A stretch of DNA of 64,000 nt from VXRD01 sp965232265 (GCA_965232265.1 CBDDPH010000002.1:248001-312000); one strand, 5' to 3'; counted from the first letter of the stretch, positions 8,088-16,590 are shown. Numbers and translations are program-made. Notes: a model not told the origin generated them from the letters alone.

Positions 8088-10496
8088 ATGGTAAAAAAGA
8101 TTATGACAACGCACTGGGTATGGTTATTTGCCGTTCTTTTACTGACTAAGCCGGTGCAGGCAAAGGTGATTCAGGGCACTGTGACCGATGCGTCAACAGG
8201 CGAGCCGCTTCCCGCTGCGACGGTGCATGTGCTGGGGGCGTATGACGGTACGATTTCAAATACTGAGGGGAAATATGTGCTGTCTTTGCGCTCTCTTCCC
8301 GCGGTGGTTGAAGTGCGCTATATCGGCTATCGGTCGCAGCAGTACCAGGTGACGGAGGACGCAGCCGATGTGCGCGATTTTGCCCTGGAGCCAGTGCCGA
8401 TTGAGTTGGAGACGCTCGTGGTGAGGGCTGAGGATATGGGCCCCAGTATTATGCGGAAAGTTATCGCGCAGAAGCAAACGTGGTGGGATAGTCTGAAGAC
8501 GTTTCGCGTTGAGGCTTATTCGCGGTTTGTCTATTACAGGGGAAAGGAGGATAATGACTCATCGGAGATTGTCGCGATTGTCGAGAGCTTGTCAGAGGGT
8601 TTTTGGGATGGGGAAAAAGGGTGGCGGGAGGTCATTAAGGACAAACGCGAGACAGAGAATTTGGATTTGGATTTTGCACTGCCCGCGGCTGCGGGGGTGA
8701 ATTTATACGACGATGAGACTGAACTCGCCGGTCATCTTATGATTGGCGTTACGCATCCCGATGCTATAGATCACTATGATTTTGTGCTCACAGGTCGTCG
8801 CAAAATGGATGAGCACATTATTTATGATATTGACGTGAAACCCAAACACAGTCTCAAGACGGCTTTTAATGGTCGCGTGGCTGTGCTCGATGGTGTGTAC
8901 GCGCTCGTGGAGGTGGCGTTGACGCCGAATCGGGCGTTTTTGTTTCCGCCGCCTGTTCGCGAATTTACCATTGCGATGCGCCAGCAGTTTAGCAATTTCG
9001 GCGGTGATTATTATTTGCCGGTGGGCTATCAGTCGGATGTGAATGTTGAGATCGGGATGATGGGTTTGCAATTTCCGCCGATTAAGAGACAGCGCGTTTC
9101 TCGGTTGACGGGGTATGAGTTGAATGTCGCATTGCCCGATTCGCTTTATGATCAGGATCGCATGGTGATGGTGGATTCTGCGCGTGTGGCGCAGGATAGT
9201 TTGTTGGTTCAAACAGTGCTTGCCGTGCCGTTGGATGAGATCGAGCGAGAGGCTTATGCGCGGATTGACAGCACGATGACGCTGGATAAAGCTTATGAAC
9301 CAAAGGGATTTTTGGCGCGTTTTTTGAAGGAGGATGAGGAGGAGAAAAAAAATAATAAGGATGGTGAGAAGAAACGCAAGTTGCCGTTTCGAGTTGATCC
9401 CGATATATGGTTTAATCGCGTGGATGGTGGGCATCTGGGTTTAAAAATTTCTTCGGGGTCGAGTCGAAGCCGAGCGGCTTTTGCAGGTGGAGGCGCGTAT
9501 AATTTTGGTTTGAAACGATGGTCTTTTGATGGCAAGGCGACGGTGCGCTGGGGGGCAGACAAAAAGGGATTTGTTTCGCTTGAGGGATTTCGCGGAACAG
9601 ATACGCGCCATCGGTCGAGACTGTATAGCCGATACGAGGTCAGTTTGCGGCAGATTAGAGGTTTAGAAGATTATTTTGATTTTTTCTGGCGCGAGGGTGT
9701 ACGGGGCACTGCGGGCTATCGGTTTGGTCGTCCGCGAAGGGCGGGTGTGCGGTTGAGCGGTGGGGTCAATGTCGCACAACACAATTCGGTGGATAAGACG
9801 ACGGATTGGCATTTGATTGGGGATATTGATGTGCAACGGCCCAATCCGGAGATTGATGCGGGCAATTTGCGTTCTGTGTTTTTGCGTGCGGATATCGAGG
9901 GTAAAAATTCGGGACCCGCACTCATTTTTGGAAAACGAAAAATCGCATTGGAAGTTGAACACAGCCGGTCGGGATTTGGGGGTGATTTTGATTTTACACA
10001 GGTTCGGGTGCTGTTGGACTGGCGTATCGAGACGCTGTTTAAGCGGCGTTTGTTGCCCAATGTGCTCGATGTGCGCGTTGTCGGTAGTGCGTTTGCGGGG
10101 ACGCTACCCAGGCAGCGTTTTGAGATTTTGGATGCCGGGGGAGACCGGTTTTCGACATTTGGGGCATTCAGGACGCGCGTGAATCGCCCTTATGAAGGCG
10201 AGAAGGTGCTGGGGATGTTTTGGGAGCACAATTTTCGTACGGTTCCGTTTGAGCTGATTGGCTGGCGGTGGGCTGCGGAGCGCAATATTGGTTTGATTGT
10301 TCACGGCGGACACGGGCGCACGTGGTTTGGGGATCGCGCATTGGCAGAGTTGGATTACGCGCCGCAATATACAGACGGTTTTCACCACGAACTGGGTGTG
10401 TCGATTAACGGGCTGTTTAATTTATTCCGATTGGATTTTTCAAAGCGTTTGGATGCACCGGGATTTTTTGTGAGTGCCGGGGTGGTGCGGTTTTGA
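8088..10496 (+). CDS. DUF5686-type outer-membrane protein with carboxypeptidase regulatory-like domain
   Basis: The open frame reaches back to 7989, but ATG 8088 is preferred. It avoids the upstream HicB-like gene and begins an obvious signal peptide (lysines, then WVWLFAVLLLTKPVQA). The mature part opens with a CarboxypepD_reg-like beta domain at about residues 27-110 (GTVTDASTGEPLPAATVHV, then NTEGKYVLSL). DUF5686-like sequence follows (MRKVIAQKQTWWDSLKTFRVEAYSRFVYYR), then a long C-terminal region of alternating hydrophobic strands ending in FFVSAGVVRF, which suggests a beta barrel. The length is 802 residues. The family is found mostly in Bacteroidota and relatives, and its role is unknown. 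A KEDEEEKKNNKDGEKKRK-type charged loop sits near residue 415. Confidence 0.75.
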   Translation: MVKKIMTTHWVWLFAVLLLTKPVQAKVIQGTVTDASTGEPLPAATVHVLGAYDGTISNTEGKYVLSLRSLPAVVEVRYIGYRSQQYQVTEDAADVRDFALEPVPIELETLVVRAEDMGPSIMRKVIAQKQTWWDSLKTFRVEAYSRFVYYRGKEDNDSSEIVAIVESLSEGFWDGEKGWREVIKDKRETENLDLDFALPAAAGVNLYDDETELAGHLMIGVTHPDAIDHYDFVLTGRRKMDEHIIYDIDVKPKHSLKTAFNGRVAVLDGVYALVEVALTPNRAFLFPPPVREFTIAMRQQFSNFGGDYYLPVGYQSDVNVEIGMMGLQFPPIKRQRVSRLTGYELNVALPDSLYDQDRMVMVDSARVAQDSLLVQTVLAVPLDEIEREAYARIDSTMTLDKAYEPKGFLARFLKEDEEEKKNNKDGEKKRKLPFRVDPDIWFNRVDGGHLGLKISSGSSRSRAAFAGGGAYNFGLKRWSFDGKATVRWGADKKGFVSLEGFRGTDTRHRSRLYSRYEVSLRQIRGLEDYFDFFWREGVRGTAGYRFGRPRRAGVRLSGGVNVAQHNSVDKTTDWHLIGDIDVQRPNPEIDAGNLRSVFLRADIEGKNSGPALIFGKRKIALEVEHSRSGFGGDFDFTQVRVLLDWRIETLFKRRLLPNVLDVRVVGSAFAGTLPRQRFEILDAGGDRFSTFGAFRTRVNRPYEGEKVLGMFWEHNFRTVPFELIGWRWAAERNIGLIVHGGHGRTWFGDRALAELDYAPQYTDGFHHELGVSINGLFNLFRLDFSKRLDAPGFFVSAGVVRF

Positions 10497-10499
10497 GGG

Positions 10500-10605
10500 G
10501 CGGTTCGGTGGATAGTGAATAGTGGATAGTGGATAGTCCCGACCACCCAACCCCGGTGGGTAACTGGCTACTGGTTGCCAACGCATCATTTTTGCCTCTT
10601 GTCAG
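10500..10605. repeat. GTGGATAGT-rich intergenic repeat
   Basis: Three near-copies of GAATAGTGGATAGTGGATAGT run between 10513 and 10538, followed by a CCGGTGGGTAACTGGCTACTGG segment. Related GTGGATAGT words recur after other genes, for example near 63447. No coding frame is convincing here. Confidence 0.5.
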
Positions 10606-10610
10606 ATACG

Positions 10611-10637
10611 TTGACAAGGGGCTTTTTGGTTTATAAT
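10611..10637 (+). promoter_or_regulatory. Candidate sigma-70 promoter for the sulfatase unit
   Basis: A perfect TTGACA at 10611-10616 is followed after 15 bases by TATAAT at 10632-10637. The spacer is short of the ideal 17, but both hexamers are exact and they lie 50 bases before the sulfatase ATG. Confidence 0.6.
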
Positions 10638-10686
10638 ATAGTTTTCGTTTTCTGCGGGATTACATTTTAGATGGAAAGGATTTTTT

Positions 10687-12027
10687 ATGGCCAGTAATGT
10701 CATTCTCATTTTTGGCGACCAGTGGCGCGCACAGGCGTTTGGTTATGCCGGCAATAGGTGTGTGCAGACGCCGAATATCGATCGACTCGCATCTCAAAGT
10801 ATCAATGCGACACACGCGGTTTCGGGGTGTTCGGTTTGTTGCCCGGCGCGGGCGTCTCTGCTGACGGGTCAATATCCGCTCACGCATGGCGTTTTTGTCA
10901 ATGATGTCCATTTGAGCGATAGGGCTGTTAGTCTGGCACAGGCTTTTAAGAATGCGGGATACGATACCGCTTATGTGGGCAAATGGCATGTGAATGCAAA
11001 TGGGCGATCCAATTATATTCCTCCCAAAAATCGGCAGGGGTTTGATTATTGGAAGGTGCTGGAGTGTACGCACAATTACAATAATTCTTTTTATTATGCC
11101 AATGATTCCGACGAGAAGCTCACGTGGGAGGGATACGACGCGATTGCACAGACGCGCGATGTACAGGAATACATCCAGAATCACGACTCGGAGAATCCCT
11201 TTTTGCTCGTGCTTTCGTGGGGTCCACCGCACGCGCCTTACGAGACTGCGCCTGAGCAATATCGTGCGATGTATCGCCCCGAGGCTGTGCCGCTGCGCGG
11301 GAATGTGCCACCGGAATCCGAAGCAAATGCCCGAGAATGGATTGCGGGCTATTACGCCCATTGCACGGCGCTGGACGATTGTATGGGCGATTTGCTCCAG
11401 ACGCTGGATGATAAGGGGATAGCCGACGATACGCTTTTGCTCTTTTTTTCGGATCACGGCGATATGCTCGGCTCACAGGGGAGTGCGAAAAAACAACAGC
11501 CGTGGGAGGAGTCTATTCGCATTCCGTTTTTGTTGCGATGGCCAGCGCAATTTGGGACGGAGGGACGGGAGGTCCATGATCCTATTGATATTCCGGATAT
11601 TATGCCTACGCTTTTGGGGCTTTGTGGGATCGATGTTCCCGATACGGTTGAGGGATTGGATTTTTCGGATTATCTTATGGGGGGTGAGAATCCATCTGAT
11701 GGCGCCGCGCTTTTACAGTGTCCGCAGCCTTTTGGGCAGTGGACGCGCGATAGGGGCGCGCGCGAGTATCGCGGCTTGCGGACGGGGCAATACACTTATG
11801 TTCGCTCGCTTGATGGGCCGTGGTTGCTTTATGATAACGATGCCGATCCCTTTCAGTTGAGCAATCTCGTTGACGATCCCGAATACGCGGATTTGCGCCG
11901 CGAGTTAGATGCCTATCTCCAGCGCCGCCTCGATGCACAAGGCGATGAATTTCTGCCCGGTGCAGATTATATTCGGCAATGGGGATATACGGTGAATGAG
12001 AGCGGTACTGTGCCATATACAAATTAA
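10687..12027 (+). CDS. Sulfatase (formylglycine-dependent, arylsulfatase-like)
   Basis: This 446-residue protein carries the sulfatase signature CCPARASLLTG. The first Cys of CxPxR (residue 51) is the one matured to formylglycine. Other family motifs are FGDQWR (metal site, residues 10-14), GKWH (about 98-101) and SDHGDMLG (about 255-262). No signal peptide is visible, so the enzyme would act in the cytoplasm on an imported sulfate ester. It heads a tightly packed unit with DUF2237, aldo/keto reductase and Ldh_2 genes (gaps of 14, -4 and 9 bases). AAGGA lies 8 bases before the ATG. The substrate cannot be told from sequence. Confidence 0.9.
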   Translation: MASNVILIFGDQWRAQAFGYAGNRCVQTPNIDRLASQSINATHAVSGCSVCCPARASLLTGQYPLTHGVFVNDVHLSDRAVSLAQAFKNAGYDTAYVGKWHVNANGRSNYIPPKNRQGFDYWKVLECTHNYNNSFYYANDSDEKLTWEGYDAIAQTRDVQEYIQNHDSENPFLLVLSWGPPHAPYETAPEQYRAMYRPEAVPLRGNVPPESEANAREWIAGYYAHCTALDDCMGDLLQTLDDKGIADDTLLLFFSDHGDMLGSQGSAKKQQPWEESIRIPFLLRWPAQFGTEGREVHDPIDIPDIMPTLLGLCGIDVPDTVEGLDFSDYLMGGENPSDGAALLQCPQPFGQWTRDRGAREYRGLRTGQYTYVRSLDGPWLLYDNDADPFQLSNLVDDPEYADLRRELDAYLQRRLDAQGDEFLPGADYIRQWGYTVNESGTVPYTN

Positions 12028-12041
12028 ATTTTGGAGTGAAA

Positions 12042-12425
12042 ATGAATCGCGGTAAAAATGTTTTGGGCGAGGAACTCGAGGATTGTTGTACCGATCCTAT
12101 GACGGGTTTTTTTCGAGATGGATGTTGTCGCACGGGGCCGGGCGATTTGGGGTTGCATATTCTCTGTGCGGAGATGACGGAAGAATTTTTGGCGTTTTCC
12201 CAGTCTGCGGGCAATGATCTGAGTACGCCTGTGCCCGAATTGCGCTTTCCCGGTCTTGTGCCGGGCGACCGCTGGTGTTTGTGTGTCCAGCGCTGGGTTG
12301 AAGCGCTCAATGCGGGTTTTGCGCCTCCCGTTTATCTTTCGGGTACGCATGTTTCCACGCTTGAGTTTGTCAATTTGGATACGCTGAAGGAATATGCACT
12401 GGATAATGGAGACTCTTTGATATGA
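12042..12425 (+). CDS. DUF2237 family protein
   Basis: This is a 127-residue cysteine-containing protein with the DUF2237 pattern: NVLGEELEDCCTDPMTGFFRDGCC, then GDLGLHILCAEMTEEFLAFS, GNDLSTP and GDRWCLC, ending ALNAGFAPPVYLSGTH. ATG 12042 is chosen because GGAG at 12033-12036 is correctly spaced; an upstream GTG in frame would overlap that ribosome site. The family has no proven function. Its stop overlaps the aldo/keto reductase start (ATGA), so it is co-translated with it. Confidence 0.85.
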   Translation: MNRGKNVLGEELEDCCTDPMTGFFRDGCCRTGPGDLGLHILCAEMTEEFLAFSQSAGNDLSTPVPELRFPGLVPGDRWCLCVQRWVEALNAGFAPPVYLSGTHVSTLEFVNLDTLKEYALDNGDSLI

Positions 12426-13363
12426 TTGAAAGAGCCGATCTTCAAGTCCCGCGTCGTCGCTGGGGCAAAACAGAACTTTCTATTCCCGTTATTCCCTTTG
12501 GTACGCAGGGGTTTGGAAATAATTTTGGTCCTGTTACCGATGAGGAAGCCGCAGACCTCATTCGGTTTGCGGTGGATATTGGCGTCAATCACTTCGATTG
12601 CGCGCGGTGTTATGGCGATTCGCTGCGAAAATTCGGTCTTGCGATTAAGCGGGGCGTTGTCGCGCGCGATGAGATCATTATTAGCGGGCGCGTTTGCTGT
12701 CACAGTGCCGCGAAGTGGGGGGGATATGGAGATGGAGATCCCGATTATTCAACCGAACACGCGCTTGCCGATATAGAAGACCAGCTCGAGATTTTGGGGA
12801 TTGATCACTTCGATGTGCTTTTTATTCACGATCCGTGGAGTATCGAGGCTACGCTGGTTTCGGGGGGTACGCTGGAGGGATTGGAAAAGGCGCGAGAGCG
12901 GGGTTGGGTCAATTTTATTGGATATGGGATGCGGCCCCACGATTTTCACCTAAGGCAGATCGAGTCGGGGCGCACGGATTGTTTCCTGTGTTTTGGGGAT
13001 CACAATCTTTTGCGGCAGACCATTAGCGAAGATATTTTGCCCGCTGCGGCAGAGCGCGATCTGGGCGTGATGAATGGCTGGTCGATTATGCGCGGCTATC
13101 TCACGGGTGTGCCGGTGGAAAATTTTGTGCCCCGCGATCGCTGGCGAAAAGATCACGAGCGCGCCGAGAATATGCGTCTGTGGTGCGAAGAACGCGGGCA
13201 CAATTTGCTCGAGCTGACTTTGCAATTTTCCATCCGGGAGTCGCGCATTCACGGCAATCCACTCGGTAGTTTGAATAAGGCGCAACTCGAGGCGAATGTG
13301 CGGGCGGCATGTGCAACGGTTTCCGATGAGGTATTCGAAGAGTTTTTCGCCGCAGGACTTTAG
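12422..13363 (+). CDS. Aldo/keto reductase family oxidoreductase
   Basis: This 313-residue TIM-barrel reductase has RRRWGKTELSIPVIPFGTQG at the N terminus, then GVNHFDCARCYGDS with the catalytic Asp and Tyr (about residues 59-66), and LGIDHFDVLFIHDP with the conserved His. The strand that usually ends in a catalytic Lys (STK) reads IISGRV, so Lys may be replaced by Arg; this needs an alignment. A cluster of cysteines (RVCCH) is unusual. It is co-translated with DUF2237 and lies 9 bases before the Ldh_2 gene, which suggests a shared role in sugar or hydroxyacid breakdown. Confidence 0.85.
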   Translation: MIERADLQVPRRRWGKTELSIPVIPFGTQGFGNNFGPVTDEEAADLIRFAVDIGVNHFDCARCYGDSLRKFGLAIKRGVVARDEIIISGRVCCHSAAKWGGYGDGDPDYSTEHALADIEDQLEILGIDHFDVLFIHDPWSIEATLVSGGTLEGLEKARERGWVNFIGYGMRPHDFHLRQIESGRTDCFLCFGDHNLLRQTISEDILPAAAERDLGVMNGWSIMRGYLTGVPVENFVPRDRWRKDHERAENMRLWCEERGHNLLELTLQFSIRESRIHGNPLGSLNKAQLEANVRAACATVSDEVFEEFFAAGL

Positions 13364-13372
13364 GAGATTTTT

Positions 13373-14440
13373 ATGAAAATGCACACGTATGAACCCGCAC
13401 ATCTTCACGCGCTTGCGAGACGTTTGTTCGAAGCATCTGGCGCGACACCTGATATTGCAGATATTGTGGCGAAGATTCTGGTGAATGCCAATCTCGCCGG
13501 TCACGATTCTCACGGCGTTCTCCGTATCCCGTTGTATCTCACTAATATCTCCGAGGGGGGGATGAATCCGGCGGCTGAACCGACTGCGGTGCGGGAATCG
13601 GCTACGACACTGGTTCTGGACGGCAACGGGGGACTGGGGCATCTCACGGCTTATCGTGCGGTCCATCAGGCGATGGAAAAAGCGCGGTCTTCTGAAATTT
13701 GTTCGGTTTCTTTTACGCGGGTTGCACATATTGGGCGGCTGGGCGAATATGTCGAGATTGCCGCGCGGGGGGGGTTTATCGGTATTTGCATGGTCGGCGG
13801 GGGTTCGCCCAATACGATGAAAGTTTTGCCTTTTGGAGGGAAGAAGGGAAGTCTGGGTACCAATCCCATTGCGGTGGGCGTTCCCACGGGCGATGAGGTG
13901 CCTTTTGTGATCGATTTTGCCACTTCTATGGTTGCCGAGGGCAAGCTCCAGGTTGCGCGAAGCAAGAATGCGTCGGTTCCCGATACTTTTATTGTGGATA
14001 AAAATAACAAGCCGTCAACCAATCCTCTGGATTTTTACGATGGCGGATTTTTGCGTACTTTTGGAGAACACAAGGGCTACGCGCTTTCGCTGATGGTCTG
14101 TTTGATGGGGCAGCTTTCAGGAGCCCAAAGGGAGGGCCGGCGTTCTGGAGGCGCGTTTATGCAGGTTATCGATATTAGCGCGTTTACAGATTTGGACAGT
14201 TATCAGCAGGGTATCCGCGCATTTTTAGATGCGATGAAGACGACCGAACCCGCCGATGGGGTAGATGAAGTTCTGGTTCCGGGGGATTTTGAGTATCGCA
14301 ACCGCAAGCATCGCCTCGTACACGGCATTGAAATACCCGATACGATTGACGCGCAAATTGGCGAATGGGCAGATCGCTTCGAGGTGCCTGTGGATGATCG
14401 TATTGTGGAGGATGAGGATAGGGCGCATTATCAGAGGTGA
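13373..14440 (+). CDS. Ldh_2 (malate/L-lactate/ureidoglycolate dehydrogenase-like) oxidoreductase
   Basis: This 355-residue protein has the Ldh_2 family features: AGHDSHGVLRIPLYL (with the conserved His pair near residues 44-48), GNGGLGHL, AHIGRLGEYVEIAARGGFIGICMVGG, and the NAD(P)-binding LGTNPIAVGVPTGDEVPFVIDFATS. The family is unrelated to classical lactate dehydrogenases and acts on 2-hydroxy acids such as malate, lactate or sugar-derived acids. AGGAG lies 7 bases upstream of the ATG. It is the last gene of the sulfatase unit and ends 20 bases before a strong terminator. The exact substrate is unknown. Confidence 0.9.
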   Translation: MKMHTYEPAHLHALARRLFEASGATPDIADIVAKILVNANLAGHDSHGVLRIPLYLTNISEGGMNPAAEPTAVRESATTLVLDGNGGLGHLTAYRAVHQAMEKARSSEICSVSFTRVAHIGRLGEYVEIAARGGFIGICMVGGGSPNTMKVLPFGGKKGSLGTNPIAVGVPTGDEVPFVIDFATSMVAEGKLQVARSKNASVPDTFIVDKNNKPSTNPLDFYDGGFLRTFGEHKGYALSLMVCLMGQLSGAQREGRRSGGAFMQVIDISAFTDLDSYQQGIRAFLDAMKTTEPADGVDEVLVPGDFEYRNRKHRLVHGIEIPDTIDAQIGEWADRFEVPVDDRIVEDEDRAHYQR

Positions 14441-14460
14441 ATGCACAAAGAGGAAAAAAT

Positions 14461-14498
14461 AAAAGGAGTGAAACCGATTGGTGGTTTCACTCCTTTTT
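14461..14498. terminator. Bidirectional rho-independent terminator
   Basis: A perfect 15-bp stem joins 14461-14475 (AAAAGGAGTGAAACC) to 14483-14497 around a 7-base loop, with T-runs for both strands. It separates the converging Ldh_2 gene and the rhodanese-MoeB gene. Confidence 0.92.
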
Positions 14499-14516
14499 GT
14501 TTTTGCGCTGCGACGG

Positions 14517-15695
14517 TTAATCCGCCGCGTCGCTGTGATCCATGGCGCAGAATGCCTGATAGTCCATGAGTTCGGTGATGGTTGGGTTGTCGCCGCATAC
14601 AGGGCAATTTTTGTCGCGGCGAATTTTGAATGTGTTGAAGTTCATTTGCAGGGCGTCATACATCAGCAAGCGACCGATGAGTGGATCCCCCTGACCGAGT
14701 ATGAGTTTGACAACTTCTGTGGCCTGCACGAGGCCAACTGTGCCGGGCAGAACACCCAGCACGCCTGCTTCGTCTCACGATGGTGCTAAGTCTGCTGGCG
14801 GTGGCGCGGGATAGAGGCAGCGGTAGCAAGGCCCTTCGCTGTCGCATGTGTACACCGTGACCTGACCTTCAAAGCGGAAGATGCTGCCATCCACGATGGG
14901 TTTTTTGAGGAAGACACACGCGTCGTTGACGAGGTAGCGCGTTGGGAAATTGTCGCATCCGTTGACGATGATATCGTATTCGGGGAGGATGTCCATGATG
15001 TTGTCGGATGTGAGATAGTCGGTGTGTGGCACCACATCACAGCCGGGGTTGATTTCTTTTAGGGTTTCGTAAGCCGAGATGGCTTTGAGACGACCCAGGT
15101 CAGATGTGCCGTGCAGTATCTGGCGTTGCAAGTTGGTGACATCGACAATGTCGGCATCGACAATTCCGAGTGTCCCAATGCCAGTTGCGGCGAGATAGAG
15201 TCCGGTTGGGCTGCCCAGTCCGCCCGCGCCAATGAGGAGCACTTTGGCGTCAAGGAGTTTGCCCTGTCCGCGTTCTCCCACTTCGGGGATGAGGAGGTGA
15301 CGGGAGTAGCGCTGTACTTCGGCTTTGTCAAGCGCGCGGTCCTGGTTGATGTCGAGACCGGCGTTTTTCCATGAATCGATGTCGCCCTGGATATACGCGA
15401 CATCGGAATAGCCCATGTGTTGAAGTGCCTGCGCGGCCAATGCGCCCTGGCCCTGAGCACCATAGACTATGATTGCGCGGTCACGGTCGTTGTCCATGCT
15501 TTCTATGCGGAGTTCGAGAAAGCCACGCGGCACGTTTTCCGCGCCGGGGATATATCCTTCGATATAGTTTTCGCGCTCGCGCACGTCTATGAGCAGCGTG
15601 CCATTTGCATGGACTTTCTCCTGTGCGCGTTCTGGAGAGAGTCCCGTGGTGCTGGCTTCTGCCTGTGCGACGAGCGTTTCGTAAGTTACACTCAT
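14517..15695 (-). CDS. Rhodanese-MoeB/ThiF (E1-like) fusion, probable selenoprotein read through in-frame UGA
   Basis: Two open frames (15695-14775 and 14774-14517) are in the same phase, separated only by TGA at 14777-14775. Read through, they give 392 residues. An N-terminal rhodanese-like domain (about 22-115) is followed by an E1-type adenylating domain with GAGGLGS (156-162), NLQRQ (188-192), and zinc-type pairs CYRC (290/293) and CPVC (364/367). The TGA is codon 307, in the sequence APS-U-DEAGVLGVLPG. MoeB and ThiF relatives have Cys here (the SCxxAGVLG loop; E. coli ThiF Cys184 by motif), so UGA most likely encodes selenocysteine. The rhodanese active-site position reads VYGAQGQG, with Gly79 where Cys is expected. 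ATG 15695 is preferred over 15734 because AAAGGG lies 5 bases upstream. The product probably activates a ThiS/MoaD-type sulfur carrier. The alternative is a nonsense mutation, which the exact Cys position and the hairpin argue against. Confidence 0.85.
14740..14762 (-). promoter_or_regulatory. Bacterial SECIS-like hairpin
   Basis: It starts 12 bases after the UGA. GTGCTGGG (14762-14755) pairs with CCCGGCAC (14747-14740) in an 8-bp stem containing one U-G pair. The 7-base apical loop reads TGTTCTG. The loop begins 20 bases after the UGA and has G as its second base. Bacterial SECIS elements are known to need an apical loop about 16-37 bases from the UGA with G in the first two loop positions, so this fits. 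Confidence 0.78.
14775..14777 (-). other. Recoded UGA, probable selenocysteine codon (residue 307)
   Basis: On the minus strand this TGA replaces the conserved Cys of the MoeB/ThiF crossover loop. The frame downstream stays open for 85 codons, keeps every family motif and ends at a normal TAA. Confidence 0.83.
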
Positions 15696-15780
15696 GGCGT
15701 CCCTTTCGGGTTGGTGTTTGGTTTGAGTATTCACGGGGATTTAATGTAAGGTATTTTTTTTTGTTCGCAAGCCCGAAAAG

Positions 15781-16590
15781 TTAGACAATTGTGATTTCGG
15801 GCAGGTCGCTTTCCCTTTCTGCCAGTGCGTCGGCAATGCGCCGGGCGATTTCGGGAAAAGCATTATTTTCACCTGTTGCGATGGGCGCACCCGTGTCGCC
15901 GCCTTCGCGGATGTTGGGCTGGATGGGGATTTGTCCGAGCAGGGGCAGGCCATAAGCATCGGCGATGTGGTGCCCGCCGCCTTCGCCGAAGAGGGGCGTG
16001 CGGTCTCCGCAACAGGGACACAGGAAATAGCTCATGTTTTCGACAATGCCGAGGATTGGGACTTCGACTTTGCGAAACATTTCTATGCCGCGGTGTACGT
16101 CTTCGAGTGCGACATTTTGCGGGGTGGTGACGATGACCGCGCCGCTGAGGGGCACGGTTTGGGCAAGGGTGAGTTGTGCATCACCCGTGCCGGGGGGGAG
16201 ATCGACTACGAGGTAGTCGAGTGCGCCCCATATTACGTCAACTATGAATTGCTGAATCATTCTGCCCACGATGGGACCGCGCCATATTATGGGGGCATTT
16301 TCTCCGGCGATGAGGCCGAGAGACATGAATTTGACATTGTGATTTTCAAGGGGCAGTATTTTTTGACCCATTGCCCTGGGTTGCGCCATGCTGCCCATCA
16401 TGATCGGTACGTTGGGTCCGTAAATATCCGCGTCGAGCAAGCCAACCGCTGCGCCCTGTTTGGCGAGTGAGACCGCGAGGTTTACGCTAACGGTCGTTTT
16501 TCCCACGCCGCCTTTGCCGCTGGATACTGCGACGATGTTTTTGACTTCGGGTAAAATTTCGGGGCGTTGGGGTCGGTCTGGTGTTGGCAT
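15781..16590 (-). CDS. mrp: Mrp/NBP35 family Fe-S cluster carrier ATPase
   Basis: This 269-residue P-loop ATPase has a deviant Walker A GKGGVGKTT at about residues 25-33, with VNLAVSLAKQG and LLDADIYGPNVPIMMG typical of Mrp/ApbC. VDLPPGTGDAQLTLAQ is the Walker B region. YFLCPCCGD near residue 200 is the CxxC pair that binds the bridging Fe-S cluster in the dimer. The DUF59 domain found at the N terminus of longer homologues is absent. GGAG sits 5 bases before the ATG. It lies between nifS and the rhodanese-MoeB gene on one strand (gaps of 19 and 85 bases) and probably carries Fe-S clusters to apoproteins such as complex I. Confidence 0.92.
   Translation of the reverse strand: MPTPDRPQRPEILPEVKNIVAVSSGKGGVGKTTVSVNLAVSLAKQGAAVGLLDADIYGPNVPIMMGSMAQPRAMGQKILPLENHNVKFMSLGLIAGENAPIIWRGPIVGRMIQQFIVDVIWGALDYLVVDLPPGTGDAQLTLAQTVPLSGAVIVTTPQNVALEDVHRGIEMFRKVEVPILGIVENMSYFLCPCCGDRTPLFGEGGGHHIADAYGLPLLGQIPIQPNIREGGDTGAPIATGENNAFPEIARRIADALAERESDLPEITIV

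Noticed and set aside
8703..9434. Minus-strand 243-codon frame within the DUF5686 gene
   Set aside because: No motifs, no ribosome site, and the sense frame has a signal peptide and family domains.
14775..14777. Reading the TGA as an ordinary stop, giving a 306-residue protein plus a separate small ORF at 14517-14762
   Set aside because: The second part has no ribosome site, is in the same phase, continues the MoeB/ThiF family sequence without gap and holds half of its zinc site; the UGA sits exactly on the Cys codon position.
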